Origin: Rhizoclosmatium globosum
Lineage: Eukaryota > Chytridiomycota > Chytridiomycetes > Chytridiales > Chytriomycetaceae
Direction: 5' to 3'
Assembly (NCBI GenBank): GCA_002104985.1
Contig: MCGO01000017.1
Span: forward strand, 558,001-622,000
DNA length: 64,000 nt
Position 1 is the first letter of the stretch. The number at the start of each line of letters is the position of its first letter. Of the stretch, positions 32,573 to 44,600 are shown piece after piece. Position numbers and translations under genes: made by a program. The notes beneath the pieces were generated by a model. The model saw only the letters and a list, made by a program, of their open reading frames with translations. It was not told the DNA's origin and made no database searches.

Positions 32573-34014
32573 ATGGGGAAGGACGTTGCTAAGAAGGGAA
32601 AGACTGCGGCTCAGCCCGTTCCAGCGTCATCAAAGCAGATTGCTGATATTGCTGCAAAGGTTATAACTGTTTCTTATTTCACGGTCGTTTTAAACTGAAC
32701 GTTTTGAATCAGATCGCTGAACAAACGACATTCAACCACGACTCGTCAGATGATGAAGATGATGACAACAGCGACGAAAGTGATGATGATGAAGATGAAG
32801 ACGAGGGCGAGGAGGAAGGAGACTATGACGAGAAAGATGGGTGAGCTGATGTGAATGATCAGGGAAACTGACAAAGGATTTAACCCTTGCAAGAAATAGA
32901 GACGATGAAGATGAGGATGACCAAGAGGAATCAAATGATGAGGACGATGAAGATGTAAATGAGTGGTTAGTTTGAACCAAAACCTGACACAACCCTTAGA
33001 ATGAAGAAGAAGCTGAGAAAACTACAAAGAAGCGTTCAGCAGAAAGTGAAAACGCGTCATCTTCGAAAAAGGCGAAGGTGGAGAACGATGATACAACAAG
33101 TATGTTAACAACTTGGAATTAATGCCGTGAAACTAACGAAAATACCTCCCTATTCATTTCTCGTTCCAAGTTTTCGTCGGAAATTTGTCTTGGGGAACCG
33201 ATGAAAAGAGCCTCACAAAAGTCTTTTCAGAGGCTGGAAAAGTCCTTGGTGTCCGTCTCATCAGTGGCCCCGACGGAAAGAAAAAGGGCTTCGGATACAT
33301 TGAATTCGATACCAACGCAGCTGCCACACTAGCACTCACATTCGGAGGACGTGAAATTGACGGCCGTCACATCCGTGTCGACAGGTCAACTCCAATCCAA
33401 TCCAAAAAAGGCCCTACAACAACGGAATGCGACAGTTTATTCATTGGAAACCTCAGTGCGAATGCAACTGAAAAGAGTCTCAAGGAGTTGTTTGGAAAGC
33501 ACGGGAAAGTGACTGAGATTCGTATCCCTACTGATAGGGAGAGTGGAACTCCAAAAGGATTTGCGTATATTACGTTTGCGGAAAAGAAGTCGGCTCAGGC
33601 TGCGTTGGAAGCATTGCATGGACATGAGTATGAAGGGCGTAACTTGAGACTTGATATTCGACGCCGCTGAAGAATGAAGGTGTAAGCATATTTTCAAACA
33701 TGGGCGTGGTGGAAGAGTGGTGCTTTTAGAGGGCGGGGTGGATCTGATCGTGGTGGACGAGGAGGTTAGTCTGAAACGCTTGTTTGTTTTTGGTAGTCTT
33801 ACTTTCTGTTTTTAGGTGGTCGAGGTGGTTTTAGCTCAGAAAGAGGCGGTAGAGGTGGTCGAGGCGGAAGCCGTGGTAAGTGCCTTCTTTAGAAGAGGGT
33901 TTCTGTTTCTCTAAACGTTCGTTTCAAGGTGGTCGCGGAGGTGGTTCAGATCGTGGAGGAAGGGGACGAGGTGGTAGAGGAGGAAACCGAGGAGCTCATT
34001 CAACTTCTGAATAA
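32573..34014 (+). CDS. Nucleolin/Nsr1-like protein, copy 1
   Basis: A nucleolar RNA-binding protein for pre-rRNA processing by family. The N-terminus MGKDVAKKGKTAAQPVPASS is Lys-rich, followed by acidic stretches over several short exons (SSDDEDDDNSDESDDDEDED), an NLS-like KKRSAESENASSSKKAKVE, then RRM1 (VFVGNLSWGTDEKSLTKVFS; KGFGYIEFDTNAAATL) and RRM2 (LFIGNLSANATEKSLKELFG; KGFAYITFAEKKSAQAALEA), and finally an RGG tail split over about four exons (RGGRGGFSSERGG-type repeats), ending HSTSE at 34014. Introns in the RGG region are about 50 nt. First of three tandem paralogues. Confidence 0.8.
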
Positions 34015-34118
34015 AAAAAACCAATTCCATGGGAAATTCCTCGAGATGTGGTGACCTGGCAGAGCCATGTTTTCTTTTTCTTTTTGCAAACCGAAAAAAA
34101 TCAAACTCGAAACACAAG

Positions 34119-35439
34119 ATGGGCAAAGAGGTCGCGAAGAAAGGAGCTAGCAAAGTAGCAGCTAAGGCTGCTCCAGCTGGAAAGGACACCAAGAAGGCTG
34201 CCGCAGTCTCAAAGAAGGTTACTATACAAACTCATTGCCCACAACCTTTGACTGCTCTCCTCTTGGTGCCTGTATCTAAAATAAACTACCTTTCTTTTCA
34301 AAGATTTCCAAAGAGGAGGACGATGAAGATGAGGAAGATGACGATGAGGATGAGTGCGTGTTTAACCTCGACAATATGTGTGTGTAACTTTGACTGATCG
34401 TTTCCCTCGTTTCCTTAATAGTGATGAAGACGACGAGGATGAGGACGATGACGAGGACGAGGAGGAAGATGAGGAAGAGGTTGGTTTGGGTGTTCTTGAT
34501 CATGTTTAGAGCTGCCTCCCTAAATATTCATGAATTAGGAGGAGAAGCCAGCTTCCAAGAAGCGTGCTGCTGGAAGACAGCTCTGCATCTTCCCCAAAGA
34601 AGCAAAAGTCTGACGACGGTGCCTCAAAGACTAGTACGTTTAAATTGATCATTTACACCTCCTTTTCGCGCAGTACTCATCCTATCATTCCCTTAGTTTT
34701 CGTCGGAAACTTGTCTTTCAAGGCTGATGAGGACATGATCACTGAGCACTTTTCCTCCGCCGGAGAAGTTGTCAGCGTTCGTATCATCAACGGACCAGAC
34801 GGACGCAAGAAGGGTTTCGGTTACGTCGAGTTTGCCGACTCTGCTTCCGCCAAGAAGGCTCTCGAGCTTGCCGACTCTGAGCTTGATGGACGCAACATTC
34901 GTGTTGACCTTTCCGCTCCACGCCCAGAGAGGACCGAGAAGATTTCTGCCCCAGCTGACACCTTGTTTGTTGGAAACTTGAGCTTCGATGCTACTGAGGA
35001 TGGTCTCAGAGAGCTTTTCAGCGAGCACGGAGAGATTGTTTCTTGCCGTCTCCCAACTGACCGTGAGTCTGGAAACCCTAAAGGGTGAGTTACATTTTTA
35101 ATCCTAATTCCGAGATGCCAATTTGTTTCTTTGCTGACATATTATCCAGATTTGCTTACGTTCAGTACTCTGACATTGAGAACGCCAAGGCTGCTCTTGA
35201 GGCTCTCAACGGTGCCGAATACGAGGGCCGCAAGATCCGTCTCGACTTTAGCACTCCAAGACCAGAGGGAGGTTCTGACCGTGGAGGTCGTGGTGGCCGT
35301 GGTGGTCGCGGAGGATTCGTGGGGGCCGTGGGGGAGCCGTGGTGGATTTGGCGGAGGTCGTGGAGGAGGCCGTGGAGGATTCGGTGGAGGCCGTGGACGT
35401 GGAGGAGGTGGTCGTGGACGAGGTCGTGGTGGTTTCTAA
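34119..35439 (+). CDS. Nucleolin/Nsr1-like protein, copy 2
   Basis: Same architecture as copy 1, starting 105 bp after it. The N-terminus [20 protein letters not shown] is followed by an acidic Glu/Asp block (about 34310-34480), a basic patch ([13 protein letters not shown]), RRM1 ([40 protein letters not shown]), RRM2 ([20 protein letters not shown]; split by an intron before [20 protein letters not shown]) and an RGG tail ending GRGRGGF. A frame shift falls in the first RGG block near 35320. The acidic exons are almost pure GAY/GAR codons. Confidence 0.8.
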
Positions 35440-35620
35440 AGAAGCCCCTTTTGATTTCATTCACTCACTGCTGGAGCTTTCCTTCATTATTTTTAAGATA
35501 TTTTCAAGCAAATACACTATTCTTTGGGAGACAGTTTATGTATCATTTGGGGGGGACGCCTTGTTTTTCTTTTTGTTTTTTTCGGGGAAGTGAAACTAGT
35601 CGCAAAAAAGGAATCCAATC

Positions 35621-38600
35621 ATGGCCAAAAGCGACGTCATCAAGAGTGTCAAGGGAGGAAAGGTCGAGAAGAAGGCTGCTCCAGTTAAGGAAGTCAAGAA
35701 GGCCGCTCCAGCTGCCAAGAAGGTTTGTTCAATATTGTCAGTCGATAATGTTATGGCAATCTCACTCCTACTTGTCAACCAATCAGCCTGTGAAGGAGGA
35801 GAGCTCAGACGATGATAGCTCCGACGACGACAGCTCTGAGGAGGAAGCCCCAAAGAAGGTTGCCGCCAAGGTTGGTTCTTGTCAGTTGAAACCAGTAAAT
35901 CTGTTATTGATCATTCCAAAATAGCCTGCAGCCAAGAAGCCTGTCGAGTCTGAGTAAGTATTCTAATTGAATTCATGAATTTCCGCTAATATTGATCAAT
36001 CTAGCTCTGATGACCTGACTCAAGCGATGATTCCAGCGATGAAGAGCCTCCAAAGAAGGCACCAGCCAAGGTATTGTATTTTATCTATCCACTATCAATC
36101 GTTGGTATTCATCGGTTGTAAAATGTAGGCTGTAGCCAAGAAGGAGGAATCCAGCGACGATGAATCTTCATCTGATGACGACAGCAGCGACGATGAGCCA
36201 CCAAAGAAGGCTGCTCCTGTGAAGGTTGATTTAATTTTACAATTTTAAAAAATATCCTAACAATAAGTTTCAGGCTGCTGCCAAGAAGGAGGAGTCCAGT
36301 GACGAAGAGTCTTCCTCTGATGACGACAGCAGTGATGATGAGCCACCAAAGAAGGCTGCCGCCAAGCCTGTTGCCAAGGCTGTTGCCAAGAAGGAGGAAT
36401 CCGATGACGATGACTCTTCCAGCGATGATGACAGCGAGGACGAGAAGCCTGCCCCAAAGAAGGGCCGCTGCTAAGGTTTGTTTTGCTCCATTTTTTTGTA
36501 TGGGAACTTGTCAGGGGATCTGACGGAGGGAGGGTTGCGGACTTCTCTTTTATTCTTTCTTTATTTATTTGTTTATTATCCGGTGGCTGTGTGGGAAAGC
36601 ACCGGAAGGGGAAAATGTAAAAATAGAAACTACCTTGTGAACAAAGCAGCGTGCGAACGGGCTCTGTTGGTGGAGGGCGTCTGGAACAGGACGGGACGCC
36701 ACCCGACATACTTGAGCGAGGTGGCCTAGGTACGTTTCTCCCCCTTTCGAGCGTAGTGTCTAGCCTGAGTGTCGGGTTGACCTCCTGTAAGGGATGGAAG
36801 GGAGGCACCATGACTGCAGGCATGTAAGGACAGGAGGGTTAGTACGGGTTTCAAAGCTGGATGGTTTCCCACCTACCCAGACCCGCGCTACGGGAATAGG
36901 GGACTGATCAACGATCAACTGGGGATCACTGGACGGGTTCGGTGGATGTGGACCGAGGACAGTGATCGACTGCGGATGCGAACAGGACGGCTTGCGACAG
37001 GGATTCGCTGTAATGTGGGCTTGGACCTACTGGACGGACTGTGGGAAGGAGGGGACTTCCACTGGCGCATCCGAGATGAGGGGATCGGTGATAAGGTGAT
37101 GTTTTCCTTTTTTATGTATGATGAGTGAGATACTATTGACTACGTGCTAGGTACCGTTACGTCAGACATGGACAACCTGACGTGCTTGGCGACGGCCGAG
37201 CCGGTATCCCGGTCACAGTGGGGGCCCAACACCAAATGCGAGTGTAGCGAGACGATTGGTCCGTCGATCGCTGGTCTTATTCCTCCGGCCTTCGGGCCGT
37301 CGAGATGATTATTTATAGCGTTGAGCTTAGCTCCGCACTGCGTTGAGTTATACTCCGCCTCTATACAGGGCTCCGGCCTACCTTTATAAATGATGAAACT
37401 ATGGTGTCGTAATGACACTGACAAATAGATGACTAATCATCGAGGATCACCAGCAACTACTACAACAACAACTACAACTACAACACCATACAACTCGAAA
37501 TCGATTCGAAACGATTCAGCATTGCAGTAAACACAGGACTGTGGAGATTGGAGGATGAAGGAGCAGGCTTATTCTAACTCCCCTAACACACCCCAACACC
37601 TTTTACACTTTATAATCAAATAAAACCCTTTATTTCACGAATATCAATCACTCGAGCCTTACCTGGTTGACAAAGACGTGAAGGAAGAAAAATGACAAAT
37701 GAAATTTTTAGAAATATTCCGACTCACCAAAGGAATATGATTCTTTCTTTCCTTTTCCTTTTTTTCTTCACTTTCAAAAGAATGCAAACAAACCGTATGA
37801 ACCTCGACCCGCCCGCTGGGCCGACCTCGACTGCAGCTGCTGCCAATAGAGCCGGCGAGTCTACTCACCCGTATACTAATCCTGCAAAGCAGGGGCGGTA
37901 TTTCGAAACGAGGAGGTCGTAACCGTGTTGCTGCACGCAGCATGGATTCTTCTTGTCGAATAAGTCGGCAAACATTCGGCGCACAGGTGCGCTACCTTCG
38001 AGCCCTAAGCTCTACCTAATACTTATACTAATACAATTCATTTTATTATATTAGGTCGCGAAATGCCGGCTAACATTATTATTAACCAAAACAGCCACTT
38101 CATGGCAGAATCGGCGAAGTTATTAGCCCATACGGTGCAGCTGATGGCTTCCATGGGTCAAAACTTGATGAACGAAGGCCTCCCTTACGACAAGGCTTGG
38201 GACGCTTGCCTCAAAACATCCAGCTTCCAATTGGAGCGACTCCTTGAACGCCAAAGAGAAGCCGACGCTATCGCTGCAGCAACACCACCTCTCCCACCAC
38301 CTACCGAGGAGAACGCTACCCGTTACTTCCAACCTCAAGGAGGTCGCTACAGCCGTAACCATAACCAAGGCTCCTCCTCGAACGATACTACCACTCGTTC
38401 CGGACGTCCGTCCAATAGCACCAACCAGAACCCTGAGTTCATCCCAGTAAACGACCGAGAAGACGGAGAAATCCTAACCGATGCGCCCCGCTCGCCAGCT
38501 CAATCAAGTAAGGAGAACTTCATTCCCAAACTATATTTAACTGTAACACAGCCTCGGGTCTCACCGATGCCCTCGGCTCTACTGCGATCAACTAAAACAA

Positions 38601-41600
38601 GTAACAACAAAAACACTCCTCTTTTTTTTTGCGACCACTTTACAAAACCAATAAAATCTATTTGGAAAGTATAAACTTTGGACTTCTTCGAACAGACGTA
38701 CCAAAACGAGAAGAACCACATCCCCAAAGTCAGAAACTTCGGAAAATTCCCAGATCCAACGCAGGTTTTCTTTTCTTCCTGCTCTTTTTTATTCTCCGAA
38801 AGAAAAATTGTGATTCACGTAACGATAACAGGAAGGTACAACCTTACCTTAATACGACCCCAACTAATCTACCTAATAGCATGAAAGTACAGCATAGCCC
38901 GAACAACATCAGAGCCAAACTCCGAAACCGAAACCTTCTCGGCCGTGAAAGAACGACGTTCAGTTTTAGTCAGTCACAAGCCGACAACTTTGTAAGGATT
39001 CGCTTATGACAATTCCAAAAGAAGGTGATAAACTAGTGATTGAGTGCGATGCGTCCGGCACGGGACTCGGCGGAGCTCTTTTATTCAAGGGAATCAAACA
39101 AGAAAACTGACCGTAAACCGGTCGCATTTATATCCAGAACACTTACAGACGTCGAAAAACGTTACTCGAATACAGATCGCGAAGGGCTCGCGGTGATATG
39201 GGCAGTAACATGTTTCGATCGATATATCTTCAACCAACCGGCGACTGTCGAAACCGATCATAGCGCCTTATTAAGCCTTTTCAAAAATGGAGCACTTACA
39301 GGACGGTTCTCAAGATGGGCCTATGCCCTTTCGCATTACGACTTGACACTGGTCCATGTCCCGGCGACACGCAAATTGTGCCGATACTCTATCAAGAGTA
39401 TATTTAGGACGAAAAGAAAAGAATTTGAGAACGTTGGTACTCAGACAGAACCAACAACATTGGTTCAAGCTTTATCTCAAAACAATAAAACTGCTTTTAT
39501 TAAACTTGCAAACCAAACAATCGACAAATTTACCTCACTTGGTGATACGATGCGAGGTATATGGAAGAAACTACAAAAGAAGAACGACCAGCTACGCGCT
39601 GTCAATAAAAAATCCCATCTTGAGGCCTATAAAAAAACCGCGAACCACTCGAAGGAACGCGATGCCCAAGTCTGAACTTCACGTCTCAGAATCTAAATGG
39701 TTTTAGTAATTCATACACGCTTGGAAGAAGAGTAATACCGAAATAAATGAAGAACAGACCGAGGCTACAATTATGGAACAATACTTAGACATGTTAGGAG
39801 GAAGTGTCATATGTTTTCAAGAGACGCGACTGGGACGCAAGTCCACAAAACTCCTCTCACAAATGCAAACCCTTCCAAATTGGAGTTGCGCTATAAGCGA
39901 CAACCTTTCGGGACATTACGGAGTAGCCACTCTATGGAGAAAGGACTTGAAAGGCGAGATTCACTCGTATGGCGCGATGGACGAGGCTGACCCGGAGGGT
40001 CGTATCCTTACCATTACACTCGGCGACTTTGCTATTGTCAATTGTTACGCACCAAGTGGGAATAGAGATGAGAAAAGACATCTATTTAAAATAAACTTCC
40101 TTGAAAAATTAAAACGACACTGCCTACACCTACGTAAGAAACACTTTGTTCTGCTTATGGGCGACTTAAACATTGCCCCAGATTCGGAGAAAGATGTGAT
40201 GCCGTTTGCCGTCAAAGAAAACTTGGTGGATTGTTTCGGTTCGACTATCAGCGCCGAAGAACAAATTTGGTTCAAATCAATGACTGAACACTTCCACGAC
40301 GGCTTTCGAGTAAAACACCCAGAACCTCATGGCTCTACTTGGCTTTTAAAAGCATATGATAATAAAGTATACCCTTTTTGGAGAGTTGACCACATACTTA
40401 TAGACAATAGGATTGATAAGAAACACTTCGACGTGAGGATCGACTCAAGAAAATGGGAAAGCGACCACGTCGCCCTGCAGTTACACACAACTTTCCACGG
40501 AAATGATAAATCGATTTTGATTGACAGAACATCATGGACAAATAAAGAGAATCCTCAATACTATACCTTCTGTTCAGATGTAAACATTGATAACTTTGAA
40601 ACAAATCTTAACATAACATTACCGAATTCAGGTAAAACAGTTAAGGAAATCCGCGAACTTCAACTCGCCGATACCCACTTTGGCCCACTTTTAAGATTTC
40701 GCCAGTATGGTACAGTACCTGAACCAAAGGAGGGTGAAACAACTTTAACAAAAGATAACCTAATTGCATTGTCAAAGGACCTCATCGTCGACAGCAATGG
40801 ACTCCTTTTCAAAATCCATAACGCCTCAAAACAACAAGTTCGAAAGCAACCAGCGCGCGTGACGTTATGTGTACCAGACAACATGCGACGAGAAATCCTG
40901 GATCTCCTCCACTCAGACCTGTTTGCTGGACATTATGGGTTTGAGAAAGTTTATACACCCCTCCTTGATCGCTATTGGTGGCCAACAGTAAAGAACGATT
41001 TAGAAAATGAAATAAAATCTTGTCCTGAATGTAATACTGCCAAAGATTTCCGGCAAAAAGCTGGATATGTCTTTCCAATTCCAATTGGAAAACACCCTTG
41101 GGAAAGAGTGTTTGTTGACTTTATGCAACCACCAAAACCAGATGAGAAAACAGGTAACAAATACATCATGGTTGTTGTAGACTCTTTCACTAAATGGGCA
41201 GAAGCCATCCCAATACCGGACCTTAAAGCCAAAACAGTCGCTGAGGCGTTAGTGGAGAAAGTATTCTGCCATACCGGCGTCCCTGTTTACTTACATTCTG
41301 ACGGTGGAGAACCCTTCAACAGCAATCTTATGTTGCAACTCTCCAGGAGATTTGGATTTTATAAGACGTTCACCAGTCCCTACTGGCCCAGAGCAAATGG
41401 GATGGTCGAGCGACTTATCAAAAACTTATCAGAACGAATAAGACATTACATTAATAAATACACTTTTGATGATTGGGAAACCATACTCCCTTATGTTTTA
41501 TTTGCGTATAGAACTCATGCCCATGGCACTACAGGAGAAACACCATTCTTTATGTTCCATGGATTTGACGCACGATTACCTTCTGACTTACTTCTGGGAA

Positions 41601-44600
41601 TTAACCCCATTGACATTGAAAAAGTCCTACCTGACTGTAAGGCAGACCTTACTGAAAAACCAACTTCTCTTGACCCCACCCCACAGACACTCACTATGAC
41701 TTCCCAAGAAACTGTTGAAGAACCATTCCCGGAAAAACTCCCTAAAATAGCCATCGCGTCCTACCGATCCTTTCGACAGTTTGTTCAAAGTAAACTATCC
41801 AAACATCTTTATGGATACGAAACAGAATATAACCCACAACGCGTATTGAGGAAACTGTTTGAAAAATACAACTTAGATGCAATAGTCCTCATTCACAACT
41901 TACACCCAAAACAAGATTATCGAACAGACTACCCAGTTCCATATACTTTTAAATTAGAAGATGGGACAGATATCCCAAGAATTGGGAACTTCCGCATTGG
42001 AGCGGCAACAGCGGATGGCAAAGTTAGAACTGTACTTGAGAACAAACCTGCAAAAAGAATAATAAATGTCTTCTCCCGAAAGAACTTAATACAAATAGGA
42101 AACAACTTACCTGATAGTCTCCCTGAAGATAACCCTGAACCTCAGCTGTTCTTGGGAACACCAGGTATTTTACGCTGTATGTACCGCGCCTATAACTTTA
42201 CCACTAAAACATATGTGGATTACATCATACCTTTAGTTGATGCAACTACTAAAGACTTTGTTGTAGTGAGAGGTGTCCCTTTGTGGGATGGAGCCACTCA
42301 ATTCTTTACAGTTGGTGAATCCTTCTTATTTGATGAAGCTCCTATCCAAACTTTTATAATTAATGACTTTGAACCCACAAATGATGAAACTCCCATGACT
42401 TTGGTGAACGAGATGGACAGTGACTTTGATGATGTAGCGGTGGTTGGCGAAACCTCACCAGAAGACATCAAATCATTTACTGAGAGATTAGTAAGAGGCC
42501 TACAAGCTTCTAGATCTGTCATTATAGATAATGTTAATAAAGAACAAGAAAAGTATGCAACCCAAACAAATAGTAATGTTGACCCTTCTCATGAATTTAG
42601 AGTAGGAGAGCGCGCCTGGTTGGCGGTTCCCCTTACTGCTGAAGCGCAACGCCTTAAAGTTGGAAAGAAGTTTATTCCACGATGGGTTGGACCTGTTAGA
42701 ATTGTTGACCGAGCGGAAGGAGACGCTCAAACAAAATATAGAGTCGTTGAACGATTCCCTGGTAACCAAATTGTTGTTAGAACAGTGCATGCTAGTCGAC
42801 TCAGACCATTCACAGCGCGAGTACCTGTTGACAGTGCAGAGGATGCCATGAAATTAGCAGGTGATGACTTTGAGACTGAGTACAAGAAATGGTTAGACGA
42901 TGAGAAGCTAACAAGAAGACCTACCCACAAACAACAATATGCATCCGGCGCAAGCCCTTGGCTACTTGCAAAGATTGACCCTACTTTTAGTCAAGAAGAC
43001 ATCGATAACCCAAAATTAATTATTGATAAAATCTTAGATGTTAAAAAGACTGTCAATCCAACCTCCTTTGAGTATCTCACCAGTTGGGAGATGTGGGGAC
43101 GAAAGGAACGCCATTGGCAACGAGAAGAGGATATGCCCTCGGAAGTTATAAGTGACTTCTGGGAACAAATAAAAGAAAGTATAGGCCTTTATGGAATGAA
43201 TACAAAAAGATGAAAGAGCGAATGTCTGAGAAAGTTAGTGGTGACTTAGCAATACCACTTGAGATTGACACGACTCCAACTGAAGTCCAACAGCAGAAAA
43301 GAAAGACAAAAGCCAAACCGGTAGAAAAGATTATCCAACCACCTGTAGTTACCGACGCCGTTGAACAAAGAGCTTTAAGATTACTTAAGAGGAATCAAAA
43401 AGAGGATGAGGCTACCCGCAAGTAGCCCCTTCCTAACACCACTTTTAGGTAATTAAATACAAGATCTTTGGATCCACCGGTGACCAGGGCACTACTAGGA
43501 CGAACGCGCCTACTCATACAATTATGGCAAGAAAGGTGTTCTCATGGCTCGCGCCCTGGAGCGAGTTGAGAACAGCCCTTTCATTTCTTCAGCAGCTGGA
43601 TGAGTGGTGGAGTTGGTTGTGTTGGTTTTTAGTTTCGTTTGGACATGTCGGTAGCCTTTCCTTGTTTCAGACTCTAGGTAACGGAGTACCTAGGGGTTTT
43701 TTGGAAAAGGGCCCACTGTCAGGGGATCTGACGGAGGGAGGGTTGCGGACTTCTCTTTTATTCTTTCTTTATTTATTTGTTTATTATCCGGTGGCTGTGT
43801 GGGAAAGCACCGGAAGGGGAAAATGTAAAAATAGAAACTACCTTGTGAACAAAGCAGCGTGCGAACGGGCTCTGTTGGTGGAGGGCGTCTGGAACAGGAC
43901 GGGCGCCACCCGACATACTTGAGCGAGGTGGCCTAGGTACGTTTCTCCCCCTTTGAGCGTAGTGTCTAGCCTGAGCGTCGGGTTGACCTCCTGTAAGGGA
44001 TGGAAGGGAGGCACCATGACTGCAGGCATGTAAGGACAGGAGGGTTAGTACGGGTTTCAAAGCTGGATGGTTTCCCACCTACCCAGACCCGCGCTACGGG
44101 AATAGGGGACTGATCAACGATCAACTGGGGATCACTGGACGGGTTCGGTGGATGTGGACCGAGGACAGTGATCGACTGCGGATGCGAACAGGACGGCTTG
44201 CGACAGGGATTCGCTGTAATGTGGGCTTGGACCTACTGGACGGACTGTGGGAAGGAGGGGACTTCCACTGGCGCATCCGAGATGAGGGGATCGGTGATAA
44301 GGTGACGTTTTCCTTTTTTATGTATGAGTGAGATACTATTGACTACGTGCTAGGTACCGTTACGTCGGACATGGACAACCTGACGTGCTTGGCGACGGCC
44401 GAGCCGGTATCCCGGTCACAAACTGACTTCGAGTTCTAGGAGGAATCCAGCGATGACGACAGCAGCGACGATGATGACGAAGAGGAGGAGGAAAGCCAGC
44501 CGCCAAGAAGCGTGTTGCTGAAGAAGAGGAGCAAGAGGAGGAGCCAGTTGCCAAGAAGCAGAAGTCTGAGGAGTCTGGAAGCGGTGAAACTAGAAACGGT

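Larger units (their letters stand above)
36509..44420 (+). mobile_element. Ty3/Gypsy-like LTR retrotransposon with APE-type endonuclease
   Basis: A 7912-bp element with TG...CA LTRs (36509-37217 and 43717-44420), flanked by the 4-bp duplication AACT (36505-36508 and 44421-44424). The LTRs differ at only a handful of places (for example GGGACGCC/GGGCGCC, TATGATGAG/TATGAG, GTCAGAC/GTCGGAC), so the insertion is young. A polypurine tract GGAAAAGGG lies just before the 3' LTR. Order of coding segments: gag-like ORF, RNase H remnant, endonuclease-integrase-chromodomain ORF, small basic ORF. A reverse transcriptase core is not visible in the 330 bp between the gag-like and RNase H segments, so this copy is probably non-autonomous. 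It is in the same orientation as the host gene. Confidence 0.9.

Noticed and set aside
36299..36523. Met/Thr/Arg-rich frame in the nucleolin-3 acidic exons
   Set aside because: Out-of-frame reading of GAT/GAC/AGC repeats.
37260..37400. Possible CRISPR-like or structured repeat (CTCCGGCC repeated)
   Set aside because: Only irregular GC-rich words in the retroelement leader; spacing is not regular and the genome is eukaryotic.
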